This document shows, one piece after another, positions 10,101 through 17,519 of a stretch of 64,000 bases of DNA. Source of the stretch: DAISJI01 sp964559835 (GTDB lineage Bacteria > Acidobacteriota > Terriglobia > Terriglobales > Acidobacteriaceae); contig CAZLJE010000007.1 of the NCBI GenBank assembly GCA_964559835.1, positions 62,001-126,000 on the forward strand. The letters run 5' to 3'. Position 1 is the first letter of the stretch. Each line of letters opens with the position of its first letter. The notes beneath the pieces are model-generated. The model did no database searches and was not told the DNA's origin. It worked only from the letters and a program-made list of their open reading frames with translations. A program made the position numbers and the translations under genes.

Positions 10101-10102
10101 AG
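4157..10102 (+). CDS. Giant hybrid sensor: kinase-like domain, AAA ATPase, GAF, two PAS, histidine kinase
   Basis: 1981 residues from GTG 4157; GTG 4184, preceded by GGAG, is an alternative start. A protein-kinase-like domain occupies about 15-290, with HKDLKPSN at 134-141 (catalytic Asp136), but the metal-binding DFG is LTGFGIA (Gly155) and there is no clear glycine loop, so phosphotransfer by this domain is doubtful. An STAND/AAA domain follows with Walker A GYSGIGKSS (Lys343), then roughly 900 residues of TPR-like helices, a GAF domain around 1335-1475, PAS domains around 1480-1595 and 1603-1725, a HisKA box with His1760 in AHEINQPL, and an HATPase domain with GMGMGLSISRSL. It overlaps the response regulator that is its likely partner. 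The input signal is unknown. Confidence 0.9.
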   Translation: MLLKRSRNIVQPSECSLEPLREDEEFVLYRSCHRNRGEPTSILLLVPVLKHAALETLEKINHEYALRSELDTSWAVRPRDLSQYNGKTVLELEDPGGEPLHRLIHGAMEINQFLCLAVGLTTALTQLHQRVLIHKDLKPSNVLADAATGHVRLTGFGIASRLPRERQSPEPPEFIAGTLAYMAPEQTGRMNRSIDSRSDLYALGVTLYEMVTGSLPFTASDPMEWVHCHMARQPMPPSERLNHVPRAVSAIIMKLLAKTAEERYQTATGVENDLRRCLAEWETQRRIDEFSLGEHDTPDRLLMPEKLYGREADIETLVNSFDRIVRGNRPELVLVSGYSGIGKSSVVNELHKALVPPRGVFASGKFDQYKRDIPYATLAQAFQSLARLLLTKSEEELRKWREALHDALDPNGQLIVELVPELKLILGEQPPVPELPSQDAQRRWQLVFRRFISVFARPEHPLALFLDDLQWLDAATLDLMEDLLTRPDVRDLMLIGAYRDNEVNPAHPLMRKLEAMRQGGAMLQEIVLAPLTREDLGRLIADSLDCEPARAVPLAQLIHGKTAGNPFFVIQFISALAEEGLLAFDHDQGRWSWDLDRIHAKRYTDNVVDFMVRQLNCLPVQTQSALQQLACLGNRAEFTLLRTVFENSNEEMHGHFWEAVRLGFIFRSDDSYSFVHDRVQEAAYSLIPDEVRAEAHLRIGKLLAADTDPEKLEDRIFEIVNQLNRGSALMTSRDEREHLAELNLIAGKRAKTSAAYASALNYLIAGSALLADDSWVRLHELTFHLELNRAECEFLNGQLAAAQERLSLLTSRTANAVELATVTSLLIDVYTAHDQSDRAVAVCLDYLRHLGTEWSPHPTQEEAEREYERMWSLLGSRKIEELIQLPIMSDAQSLATLDVLTKVLPPALFTDKNLLSLAICRAVNVSLERGNSDASCVAYEWLGQIAGAHFGNYKAAFRFGELGYELVEKRGLKRFQARTYMVFGSHVMPWAKHIRAGRDLIRRTFEVANKIGDLCFAVYSCINLNTNFLAAGDPLVEAQREAENGLKFAQKARFGWVIDTITAQVGLIRTLRNLTQNFGSFDDGDFEELRFERHLASDPVLAQPECLYWIRKLQARFLAGDYTSALAALMKAEPLLWTSPSNLELAEYHLYGALCRATSWDGASPDQKPRHFEALAAHHRQLEIWAENCPENFANRAALVSAEIARIQGRPLDAEHLYEQAIRSAHANGFIHIEALANEFAARFYEARGFDKIADAYLREARYGYLRWGATGKVRQLDELYPQLTEERPLASSRSAPGASIEQLDLATVVKISQAVSGEIVLEKLIDTLMRTALEHAGAQRGLLILPRGDELTIEAEATARGGTVVVRLRGASVAPVGMPESIVRYVVRSKESVILDDASAQNPFSADAYVRQHRARSVLCLPLLKQARLIGLLYLENSLTGHVFTPTRISVLKLLASQAAVFLENTRLYTDLEEREAKIRRLVSANILGIFFYKCSKSDCEITEANEAFLNMLQHDREDLASGRMRWMDLTPPEWRDRDKVAHAELMANGSVQPFEKEYLRKDGSRLPVLVGGALFKEGGDEGVGFALDLTEQKRTEDALRGSEERWRAVFENSAIGVALMDSDGYFIAANSAYQRMVGYSEEELRSLTFLELTHEDYRQANLKQIEELKNGTKAQFQIDKQFKRKDGSLLWVRVNVSLVPGSERMTQFIMALAEDIAERKNAEEALELQNNRLQIAQAELARVSRLTTMGELAASIAHEINQPLTAITNNSSACLRLLAGRNLDPEVLRHALETIVADGTRASAVISRIRTLIKKAPAERSELDVNQVIQEVLALTGRELHENRVLLERQFTKPLPPVLADRVQLQQVLLNLIMNGIEAMSAVADRPRLLRVHSQIAERGNVLVAVCDSGTGLGQDVDRVFAPFFTTKANGMGMGLSISRSLIEDHGGRLWASPNSPHGSVFCFTLPLASENVSCPAVL

Positions 10103-10710
10103 TATTTGTTGTCGATGACGACCCATCGGTCCGCTCTTCGCTGAAGTTTCTGATCAGCACAGTGGGTCTAAAGGTTGAAGCGTTCGAGTCGACTGACAGC
10201 TTTATGCATCGACAACCGGCAGATTCGCCCAGTTGCCTGGTGCTGGACATCAGGCTGCCTGGATCGAGTGGACTGGACCTTCAGCGGGAGCTTGCAGCAA
10301 GAAACATTCGTATCCCGATAGTATTCGTAACCGGCCACGGCGACATTCCGATGAGTGTTCGCGCCATGAAGGCTGGGGCAGTCGAGTTCCTTACGAAGCC
10401 ATTCCGTGACCAGGACCTGCTGGATGCCATTCGCATTGCACTGGAGCGAGATCGCGAAAGGCGCGAGCAGGAGAAGGAGGCAGCGGAGCTGCAGGCACGC
10501 TTCAAGTCCCTCACTCCCCGGGAGCGGGAAGTGATTGCGATGGTCGTCTCGGGCATGCTCAATAAGCAAATTGCCGGTCGACTGGGAACTGCAGAAAACA
10601 CCGTAAAGGTTCATCGCAGCCGCGCAATCGAGAAGATGCACGCGCAATCCCTCGCCGACCTGGTACGAATGTTCGAGAAGCTCAAAGGGCGGGTGGAAAA
10701 GGCTGCGTAA
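10084..10710 (+). CDS. FixJ/NarL-type response regulator
   Basis: 208 residues from ATG 10084. The receiver domain has the acidic cluster VVDDDP, phosphoacceptor Asp55 in LVLDIRLPG, and Lys105 in FLTKPF. The C-terminal LuxR-type helix-turn-helix begins LTPREREVIAMV and includes NTVKVHRSR. The start lies inside the last codons of the hybrid histidine kinase, so the two are translationally coupled and form one two-component system. An earlier ATG at 10048 would add 12 residues unlike the family. No target operator can be named. Confidence 0.9.
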   Translation: MSGGSIVFVVDDDPSVRSSLKFLISTVGLKVEAFESTDSFMHRQPADSPSCLVLDIRLPGSSGLDLQRELAARNIRIPIVFVTGHGDIPMSVRAMKAGAVEFLTKPFRDQDLLDAIRIALERDRERREQEKEAAELQARFKSLTPREREVIAMVVSGMLNKQIAGRLGTAENTVKVHRSRAIEKMHAQSLADLVRMFEKLKGRVEKAA

Positions 10711-11019
10711 ACCAAGGCACTACTCGCATTCCCCTATCTTCGGATGCCAAACCTACCAACGCTCAATTGATTGCTTGCCAATCTGGTAATAGCGTGATGG
10801 TGAATCACATCGGGGAACCACCGCCTCGATTGGGTGGAAGTGGGACCGTTCACATTCGGGCGACGACCGCTGTCGGTTCAGTTCTATCCGATACTCCGCG
10901 GTTCCCAACGACCCTCATGGCCGCACTAGTGGATGAATCTGGCGTGCCAGCGAAACGGGGATTCAACCAAGTAGCGCGAGATGAGAAAAGCAAATCCGAG
11001 AACAGAAGGAGTAATGAGT
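10711..11019. other. Non-coding stretch between response regulator and lactonase
   Basis: About 310 bases with no open frame that looks coding. I see no tRNA, clear terminator or convincing -35/-10 pair. Its only clear signal is the AGAAGGAG ribosome binding site at its right end, eight bases before the ATG at 11020. Confidence 0.4.
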
Positions 11020-12378
11020 ATGCCGAAAGAGATGGGTATGTCGGAACGTATGGGTACGACGGGACGCATGGGCGCGCCGCAACGCATGGGCACGCCGAAA
11101 GAGATGGGCATGTCGAAAGAAATGGAAACATCAGGAGGAGGACACCTATACATGCAGACGAACGAGACGCAGAACGCCGTCATCCACTTTCGTCGACATC
11201 CCGACGGCACGATCACCGAGGTGGACCGTACCTCGACTGGCGGCTCAGGTTCCGGGGTGTTCAAACCGATCAGCGGCGAGGAAAGCGCACCCAACGCCTT
11301 CGAGGGCGCGGAGAGCGTCATCCTCTCGCCGGATCGACAATTTCTCTTTGCGACCAACGGCGGCGACAATTCGGTCTCTAGCTTCGCTGTTGGCGAAGAC
11401 GGCCACCTTACGCTCCTGGATGTCCAGCCGACGGGGAGCCCTGTGCAGGGTAGAAGCGGCACCGCCAAGGCGCTGGTGTTTGCTCCCTCGACGCGCACGC
11501 TCTACGTGCTGCACTCGTTCGGCCCCGACCATCTCCGCCTGATGTCGGTCGATGACGAAGGCAAGCTCACGCTGCGACCCGACCGATATACGGTGAATAC
11601 GCACAACAAGCTCGATCGTGTTGCCACCATGGCTACCCTCTCGCCTGACGGGAAACTCCTCTTTGTGGGTACCACATGGGACGAGCCTCCCACTGCGAAT
11701 CCGGACGGCACACCGGTTCTCTGGGTCCAGCGGGCTGGCCGCGGTCCAGGCTTCGCACTTAAGTCGATCGCCTCGAATGCGCCGGATCCCGACGGTCTTA
11801 TCGTCTTCCCCGTGAACCAAGACGGCACGCTCGGCGCAATGAGGTGCTACGACGGCGGCGGCGCTTCTCCCTGGAATATCCGCTTTCTGCATGGCCGGCC
11901 GGATACCTTCATCATTGGGCACGCTGTCGGCGACGGGATTTGCATCGGCCAGATCAACGCAGATGGCACGGTCAGCGTCGGCGAAACAGTAAAGATCGAC
12001 ACGAGCATGGGGAGGCCCTCCGAACTGTGCTGGCTATCCATCTCCCCGGATGACCGGACCGTGTATGCGACGCCCTTTGGTTACGGGTACATCACGAGCT
12101 TCCACATCGACGGCCGCACCGTATCCGTTGCGAAGGATCCCGCGTGCCCAAGGGTTCCAGGAGATGGCACCTTCAGGGCTCTGTGTGGAGACGTCAGCAG
12201 CGGCCCGAGCGACAACTGGCTTTCGCCGGATGGCGCCTATTTGTACCAGATTTACGCGAATGCTTCGAAACTGGTGGGCTACGCCGTTCAACCAGACGGT
12301 TCACTGAGGGAGGTCGGCAGTGTGAGAATTCCTTACAACAGCCCGCAGGGGTTGACGGGGTTCGATCTGGCAGCGTGA
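11020..12378 (+). CDS. Lactonase-family beta-propeller protein with repetitive N-terminus
   Basis: A seven-bladed-propeller protein of the 6-phosphogluconolactonase/muconate-lactonase superfamily, with repeated LSPDGKLLFV and LSPDRQFLFATNG blade strands. The first strand GGHLYMQTNETQNAV starts before the strong AGGAGGAGG site and ATG at 11152. The family strand therefore argues for translation from further upstream. I chose ATG 11020 (AGAAGGAG, eight-base spacing), giving about 452 residues. Residues 5-34 are then encoded by five 18-bp repeats. No signal peptide is evident. The last bases overlap the GTG start of ureD, so it may be transcribed with the urease operon. The substrate is unknown. 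Confidence 0.75.
   Translation: MPKEMGMSERMGTTGRMGAPQRMGTPKEMGMSKEMETSGGGHLYMQTNETQNAVIHFRRHPDGTITEVDRTSTGGSGSGVFKPISGEESAPNAFEGAESVILSPDRQFLFATNGGDNSVSSFAVGEDGHLTLLDVQPTGSPVQGRSGTAKALVFAPSTRTLYVLHSFGPDHLRLMSVDDEGKLTLRPDRYTVNTHNKLDRVATMATLSPDGKLLFVGTTWDEPPTANPDGTPVLWVQRAGRGPGFALKSIASNAPDPDGLIVFPVNQDGTLGAMRCYDGGGASPWNIRFLHGRPDTFIIGHAVGDGICIGQINADGTVSVGETVKIDTSMGRPSELCWLSISPDDRTVYATPFGYGYITSFHIDGRTVSVAKDPACPRVPGDGTFRALCGDVSSGPSDNWLSPDGAYLYQIYANASKLVGYAVQPDGSLREVGSVRIPYNSPQGLTGFDLAA
11032..11121 (+). repeat. Five tandem 18-bp repeats encoding a Met-Gly hexapeptide
   Basis: Five 18-bp units, each starting with ATGGG, run head to tail and are followed by a further ATG. In the lactonase frame they read MGMSER, MGTTGR, MGAPQR, MGTPKE and MGMSKE. 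The period equals six codons, so unit gain or loss keeps the frame. Every unit carries its own ATG. Confidence 0.85.
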
Positions 12379-13262
12379 CCGGTCTTGCTCAACTAGGTCC
12401 TACGGCTTCTCCGGAATCTCGTGTGGGGAATCCGTCTGACAAGGATCTGCAGCGGGCAGAAGGCTGTGGCAGGATCGTGGTGAGCGGCGCCCAGACTGAC
12501 ACGCGCATCATGGACGTTGTTCAACGCTCGCCAATTCGCATCATTCTCCCCAGGGTGGATGGCGCGCTGAAAGAGGCTGTTCTCGTGAATACAGCGGGCG
12601 GTATTGCGGGCGGAGACCGGCTCGAATTCAGCGTGACCGCGATAGATAGCGCTTCTATCACGGTGTCCTCACAGGCGGCTGAAAGGGTCTACAGGGCTTT
12701 GAGCGAACCGGCCCGCATCACGACATGTCTGAAAGCTCGCGATGCTGGGAAAATCGCATGGCTGCCGCAGGAGACAATCGTCTTCAACTGGGCACGCATC
12801 CACCGCGTAACCGAAATCGAGGTTTCTTCTGAAGCGGAGCTGCTTGCTCTTGAGTGGCTGGTGCTCGGTCGGGCAGCGCACGCCGAGGAAATGACCAGCG
12901 GATACATAAGCGACAGCTGGCGCGTCAAGAAAGATGGACGGCTGATCTGGGCGGACGGGTTCCGCGTTACCGACGATGTGTTTTCGCACCTTCACAGGAA
13001 AGCCCTGCTGTCGAATTGCAAAGCAATCGGAACGCTGATCTATTTCGGGCCGGATCTCGACACGACCCTCGAGTCATTCCGCGACATTGCTCTTTCGCTG
13101 GAGTGCCGCTGCGCGGCCACGTCACTTGCAGGGCTTATCATCGTTCGCTTTGCTGCAGAGGTGGCTTTCGACTTGCGGTCAGCGTTGCGCAGCTTTCTGC
13201 GGCAATTAAGCCGCGAGCTTGGACCAAGTCCCTTCCGAGTGCCGAAGATGTGGTCTTGCTAA
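12375..13262 (+). CDS. ureD: Urease accessory protein UreD (UreH)
   Basis: About 295 residues from GTG 12375, which overlaps the lactonase stop as GTGA; GTG 12423 is an alternative. Family motifs are plain: LVNTAGGIAGGDRLEFSV, SSQAAERVYRA, LPQETIVFNWARIHR, ADGFRVTDD. UreD binds the apo-urease and, with UreF and UreG, forms the complex that delivers nickel to the active site. It heads a tight urease cluster in the order D-A-B-C-E-F-G, with ureA 24 bases downstream. Confidence 0.92.
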   Translation: MTGLAQLGPTASPESRVGNPSDKDLQRAEGCGRIVVSGAQTDTRIMDVVQRSPIRIILPRVDGALKEAVLVNTAGGIAGGDRLEFSVTAIDSASITVSSQAAERVYRALSEPARITTCLKARDAGKIAWLPQETIVFNWARIHRVTEIEVSSEAELLALEWLVLGRAAHAEEMTSGYISDSWRVKKDGRLIWADGFRVTDDVFSHLHRKALLSNCKAIGTLIYFGPDLDTTLESFRDIALSLECRCAATSLAGLIIVRFAAEVAFDLRSALRSFLRQLSRELGPSPFRVPKMWSC

Positions 13263-13286
13263 GCCCACTCAAGAACGGAGGAGCTC

Positions 13287-13589
13287 ATGAACCTCACGCC
13301 GCGTGAAAAAGACAAGTTAATGATCGCGCTGGCGGCGCTGGTCGCTCGGGCGCGGCTGGCAAGAGGCGTCAAGCTCAACTATCCCGAAAGCGTCGCGTTT
13401 ATTACAGATTTTGTCATGGAGGGCGCACGCGACGGCAAGTCTGTTGCAGACCTTATGTCGGAAAGCTGCAAGCTCCTGTCCCGCGATCAAGTCATGCAAG
13501 GCATCTCTGAAATGATCCGGGAGATGCAAGTGGAAGCGACGTTTCCCGATGGCACGAAGCTGATCAGCATTCACGATCCGATTCGCTAA
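13287..13589 (+). CDS. ureA: Urease subunit gamma
   Basis: 100 residues, the normal length for a separate gamma subunit. It begins MNLTPREKDKLMIALAALVA and ends with the conserved FPDGTKLISIHDPI. A strong GGAGGAG ribosome binding site lies just before the ATG. It forms the (alpha-beta-gamma)3 apoenzyme with UreB and UreC. Separate ureA and ureB genes are the usual bacterial layout, unlike Helicobacter. Confidence 0.97.
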   Translation: MNLTPREKDKLMIALAALVARARLARGVKLNYPESVAFITDFVMEGARDGKSVADLMSESCKLLSRDQVMQGISEMIREMQVEATFPDGTKLISIHDPIR

Positions 13590-13613
13590 GGAGCACAGGA
13601 TTGAGGCACTGAC

Positions 13614-13937
13614 ATGATACCCGGCGAGGTTTTTCCAGCATCCGGCGAGATTGTCCTGAACAGGGATAAAAGGGCCATCTCTCTCAATGTCGCCAACACA
13701 GGCGATAGACCGATCCAGGTCGGGAGCCATTATCACTTCGCCGAAACCAATGCGGCTCTCGCCTTCGATCGCGAGACTGCTATCGGGTATCGCCTGGATA
13801 TTCCAGCGGGTACTGCTGTGCGTTTCGAGCCCGGCCAGTCCCGTGAAGTCTCGCTGATTCCGTACGGGGGCGCGCGCCTGGTTTACGGCTTCAACCAGGC
13901 GATCATGGGACCGTTGCCGCAGGACGCGACCCGATGA
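13614..13937 (+). CDS. ureB: Urease subunit beta
   Basis: 107 residues with the family signature: MIPGEVFPASGEIVLN at the start, then VGSHYHFAETNAALAFDR and the C-terminal GGARLVYGFNQAIMG. It is a structural subunit packing against UreC. It sits between ureA and ureC on the same strand with gaps under 30 bases, consistent with one transcript. Confidence 0.97.
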   Translation: MIPGEVFPASGEIVLNRDKRAISLNVANTGDRPIQVGSHYHFAETNAALAFDRETAIGYRLDIPAGTAVRFEPGQSREVSLIPYGGARLVYGFNQAIMGPLPQDATR

Positions 13938-13965
13938 GTCTTTCTGCATAGAGAGGTAGTCGAAA

Positions 13966-15669
13966 ATGCCCCATAAAATGAGCCGCGCCGCTTATGCGCA
14001 GATGTTTGGTCCAACCGTCGGCGACAAGCTTCGCCTCGCCGATACCGACCTGATCATCGAAGTAGAGAAAGACTTCACGAGCTATGGCGAGGAAGTGAAG
14101 TTCGGCGGCGGCAAAGTCATCCGCGACGGCATGGGGCAGTCGCAGCATGCCCGCAATGAGGGCGCGGTCGATACGGTCATTACCAACGCGCTCATTCTCG
14201 ATCATTGGGGGATTGTGAAGGCTGACATTGGCCTTAAAGAGGGGCGTATCGAAGCCATAGGCAAAGCCGGGAACCCCGATGTGCAGCCCAATGTCACGAT
14301 CATTATTGGACCAGGAACGGAGGTCATTTCAGGCGAAGGTCAGATCGTCACGGCGGGTGGAATCGATGTGCATGTCCATTACATCTGCCCGCAGCAAATA
14401 GAGGAGGCGCTGTACTCGGGCCTCACCACAATGATGGGCGGTGGAACAGGGCCGGCAGCCGGGACCAGGGCCACAACGTGCACGCCAGGGCCTTGGCATA
14501 TCCAGCGCATGCTCCAGGCTGCCGATTCGTTTCCCGTTAACATCGGCATTTTTGGAAAAGGTAATGCCAGCCTCGCAGCGGGTCTGGTTGAACAGATCCA
14601 GGCCGGAGCCTGCGGCCTGAAGCTTCATGAGGACTGGGGTACAACGCCTGCCGTCATCGATTGCTGCCTGTCCGTTGCGGATGACATGGATGTGCAGGTC
14701 CTTATTCACACCGATACGCTGAACGAGAGCGGCTTTGTGGAGAATACGATCGCTGCCTTCAAGGGCAGAACGATTCACACCTTCCATACGGAAGGCGCAG
14801 GTGGTGGACACGCTCCGGACATCATCAAAGTGTGCGGCGAGAAAAATGTTATCCCGTCTTCTACGAGTCCGACGCGGCCTTACACAGTCAATACGGCCGA
14901 CGAGGCTCTCGATATGGTCATGGTCACCCATAACCTCGACCGTCGTATTCCTGAAGATCTCGCCTTTGCCGAGAGCCGCATCCGCAAGGAAACAATCGCG
15001 GCCGAGGACATACTTCATGATGTAGGCGCCTTGTCTATTATTTCTTCGGATAGCCAGGCCATGGGTCGGGTCGGCGAAGTCATCATTCGCACATGGCAGA
15101 CCGCAGACAAAATGAAAAAGCAATTCGGGCGCTTGCCGGAGGAAAAGGGCGACAATGACAATCTCAGGGCGCGGCGGTATGTCTCGAAATACACGATCAA
15201 TCCTGCGATAGCTCAAGGTATTTCCGACTATGTCGGCTCGGTCGAAGTCGGAAAACTTGCCGATCTTTGCATCTGGGATCCGGCCTTCTTTGGCGTAAAG
15301 CCTGCCATGGTCTTGAAAGGCGGGGTGATCGCGGCGGCGATCATCGGAGACCCGAACGCTTCCATCCCTAATCCCCAGCCCGAATACTATCGGCCGATGT
15401 TCGGAGCGTTCGGCCGTTCCATGACGGAAAGCTCGGTTACGTTCGTCAGCCAAGCCCTGGTACAAAAAAGTGAGAGGCTTGGACTTGCGAAGAAGCTTCT
15501 TCCCGTAACAAACACGCGGAAAATCAGCAAGCATTCCATGGTCTTGAATAACGCCACTCCCCGTATGCAGGTTGACCCGGAAACTTACGAAGTGCGAGCC
15601 GATGGCCGGCTGCTCACCTGCGATCCAGCGAAGGTGCTGCCAATGGCCCAACGTTATTTCATGTACTGA
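13966..15669 (+). CDS. ureC: Urease subunit alpha (catalytic)
   Basis: 567 residues, full length. Nickel-binding and catalytic segments are present: GIDVHVHYICPQQ, CGLKLHEDWGTTP (the lysine that is carbamylated to bridge the two nickels), HTFHTEGAGGGHAPD and SSDSQAMGRVGE. The mobile flap that is usually VCHHLDP reads VTHNLDR (Thr321, His322, Asn323): the catalytic histidine is kept, but the flap cysteine is threonine. That cysteine is not essential but is the target of thiol inhibitors in well-studied ureases. The enzyme hydrolyses urea to ammonia and carbamate in the cytoplasm. Confidence 0.97.
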   Translation: MPHKMSRAAYAQMFGPTVGDKLRLADTDLIIEVEKDFTSYGEEVKFGGGKVIRDGMGQSQHARNEGAVDTVITNALILDHWGIVKADIGLKEGRIEAIGKAGNPDVQPNVTIIIGPGTEVISGEGQIVTAGGIDVHVHYICPQQIEEALYSGLTTMMGGGTGPAAGTRATTCTPGPWHIQRMLQAADSFPVNIGIFGKGNASLAAGLVEQIQAGACGLKLHEDWGTTPAVIDCCLSVADDMDVQVLIHTDTLNESGFVENTIAAFKGRTIHTFHTEGAGGGHAPDIIKVCGEKNVIPSSTSPTRPYTVNTADEALDMVMVTHNLDRRIPEDLAFAESRIRKETIAAEDILHDVGALSIISSDSQAMGRVGEVIIRTWQTADKMKKQFGRLPEEKGDNDNLRARRYVSKYTINPAIAQGISDYVGSVEVGKLADLCIWDPAFFGVKPAMVLKGGVIAAAIIGDPNASIPNPQPEYYRPMFGAFGRSMTESSVTFVSQALVQKSERLGLAKKLLPVTNTRKISKHSMVLNNATPRMQVDPETYEVRADGRLLTCDPAKVLPMAQRYFMY

Positions 15670-15670
15670 T

Positions 15671-16144
15671 ATGACGATGCACTACGCTTCCATCCATCGC
15701 CCGGCCGGACATTGGCCGAAGGAAAAGACGGCGGGCTCTCTCACTCTCGATTTTGACGCACGCCATCGGCGCCGCATTCGCCTGACTGCGGATCAAGGCG
15801 AGGACGTCCTTCTCGATCTTCCGAAAACAGTTGCGATGGCCGATGGAGATGGATTGCAGCTTGAAGACGGCACGTGGCTAAAGGTTCAGGCCGCTGCGGA
15901 GAATATTGTCGAAGTCAGGCATAGAGATCCCAATCAGCTTGTGCGCCTCGCTTGGCATCTCGGGAATCGGCATTTGCCGACTGAAATTCGAGACCAAGTT
16001 CTTCGCATTCGGCCAGACTATGTAATCGAGGACATGCTACATGGCTTCGGAGCGGATCTTATAAAGGTGCAGGCCCCTTTCCAGCCCGAAGGCGGCGCTT
16101 ACGGCGGCCACACCCACGACGATAGTGGGCATCATCATGAGTGA
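15671..16144 (+). CDS. ureE: Urease accessory protein UreE
   Basis: 157 residues from ATG 15671, one base after the ureC stop. The conserved core includes LVRLAWHLGNRHLPTEI and IEDMLHGFGADL. The C-terminus ends GGHTHDDSGHHHE, a histidine-rich nickel-binding tail like that of other UreE metallochaperones. It hands nickel to UreG. Its last codons overlap ureF. Confidence 0.94.
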   Translation: MTMHYASIHRPAGHWPKEKTAGSLTLDFDARHRRRIRLTADQGEDVLLDLPKTVAMADGDGLQLEDGTWLKVQAAAENIVEVRHRDPNQLVRLAWHLGNRHLPTEIRDQVLRIRPDYVIEDMLHGFGADLIKVQAPFQPEGGAYGGHTHDDSGHHHE

Positions 16145-16847
16145 CGAACAAGGCCGTTTCCCGCCGCTCGCGCTCTTGAGGCTGCAAAGCTGGCTGTCGC
16201 CTGCATTTCCGACCGGTTCGTATAGCTATTCACATGGGCTCGAGTGGGCTGTGGAAGCAGGAGATATAAACGATCGTGATAGTCTTGTTCATTGGCTGGA
16301 AGTAGATCTTTGCCATGGCTCGGGACGAAATGAAGCGATTTTCTTCAGCGATGCCTGGCGCTTCGCGATAGACGATGATCGCGCGAACTTAATTGAAGTT
16401 GCAGAACTAGCAGCTGCCTTTCGCGGGACATCGGAATTGGCGCTTGAATCATCGCAGCAGGCGGCGGCATGCCTCGCGACGTTACGTCGCGTATGGCCGG
16501 ATCGCATCCTGGAGTGGCTTTCGGAAAAACTCTGCGAACTCCATGTTAAGCCTGCCCTAGGCGTCGTCCTTGGAATTCGCTCGGCAACGCTTGGCATTCC
16601 AGCTAGCCTGGGCTTGCCTGCCTTTCTCCAGAGTTATACCGCCAGTCTAGTGGCCGCCGGGGTTCGACTGATCCCACTCGGTCAAACTGACGGACAGCTT
16701 GCTGTCGCCGACCTCGAGCAAGCGGTGCTGGCCGCAGGCGCGCAAGCCGAAAAGGCCACAATCGACGATCTTGGGTCTGCCGCGTTCATGGTTGAATTAG
16801 CTTCCACGGCGCATGAAACGCAATACACGAGGTTGTTTCGCTCATGA
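16137..16847 (+). CDS. ureF: Urease accessory protein UreF
   Basis: 236 residues from ATG 16137, inside the end of ureE; an ATG at 16125 is possible but less typical. Family motifs are LQSWLSPAFPTGSYSYSHGLEWAVE near the start (LSPAFPTGSYSYSHGLE is the hallmark) and LIPLGQTDGQ late. All-helical, it bridges UreD and UreG in the nickel-insertion complex. Its stop overlaps ureG. Confidence 0.93.
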   Translation: MSDEQGRFPPLALLRLQSWLSPAFPTGSYSYSHGLEWAVEAGDINDRDSLVHWLEVDLCHGSGRNEAIFFSDAWRFAIDDDRANLIEVAELAAAFRGTSELALESSQQAAACLATLRRVWPDRILEWLSEKLCELHVKPALGVVLGIRSATLGIPASLGLPAFLQSYTASLVAAGVRLIPLGQTDGQLAVADLEQAVLAAGAQAEKATIDDLGSAAFMVELASTAHETQYTRLFRS

Positions 16848-17488
16848 CGTCTGTCACGCGTTCAAATTCCAAAACTCGCCCTTTGCGTGTCGGGATCGGC
16901 GGGCCGGTCGGCTCAGGCAAAACGGCGCTGATTGAAGCCCTATGCAAGCGGCTTCGGGACCAATACGACATTTACGTGATCACAAATGACATTTACACGA
17001 AGGAAGACCAGCTAATTCTCACGCGCGCACAAGCGCTGCCTGCGGAGCGCATTATGGGCGTCGAGACAGGCGGCTGTCCGCATACGGCGATTCGGGAAGA
17101 CGCTTCGATGAATCTGGCCGCCATTGAAGAGATGAACCGCAAGTTTCCGCGCGCGGAATTGTGCCTTATCGAATCGGGAGGCGATAATCTCGCAGCAACC
17201 TTCAGTCCCGAGCTGGCGGACTTAACCATTTATGTGATCGACGTCGCGGCAGGTGAAAAAATACCTCGCAAGGGCGGTCCCGGTATTACCCGTTCCGATC
17301 TTCTCATAATCAACAAGATAGATTTAGCTCCTTTGGTCGGCGCAAGTCTTGAGGTAATGGAAACCGATGCGTTGAGAATGCGCGCAAAGCGCCCTTTCAT
17401 TTTTTCGAATTTAAAGAGTGGTGAAGGTGTCGATCAAATAGCAAGGTTTGTCATGGAGAAGGGCGGTTTAGCAGAGTCGGCCGCGTAG
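16844..17488 (+). CDS. ureG: Urease accessory GTPase UreG
   Basis: 214 residues. P-loop GIGGPVGSGKTALIEAL near the N-terminus, then VITNDIYTKEDQ, ETGGCPHTAIREDAS (metal-binding Cys-Pro-His) and LLIINKIDLAPLVG (guanine specificity NKID). This SIMIBI GTPase powers nickel delivery to urease. The ATG overlaps the ureF stop. No nickel transporter gene is seen beside the operon. Confidence 0.96.
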   Translation: MTSVTRSNSKTRPLRVGIGGPVGSGKTALIEALCKRLRDQYDIYVITNDIYTKEDQLILTRAQALPAERIMGVETGGCPHTAIREDASMNLAAIEEMNRKFPRAELCLIESGGDNLAATFSPELADLTIYVIDVAAGEKIPRKGGPGITRSDLLIINKIDLAPLVGASLEVMETDALRMRAKRPFIFSNLKSGEGVDQIARFVMEKGGLAESAA

Positions 17489-17519
17489 CCGCCGGAATTG
17501 CCCCTTGCGGCCCGCCATC

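Noticed and set aside
12144..12374. 77-codon N-terminal extension of ureD
   Set aside because: It overlaps the lactonase coding region out of frame and lacks UreD similarity; GTG at the lactonase stop is the natural start.
14329..15651. 440-codon minus-strand frame opposite ureC
   Set aside because: Shadow of ureC; composition is Arg/His-rich without domain signals.
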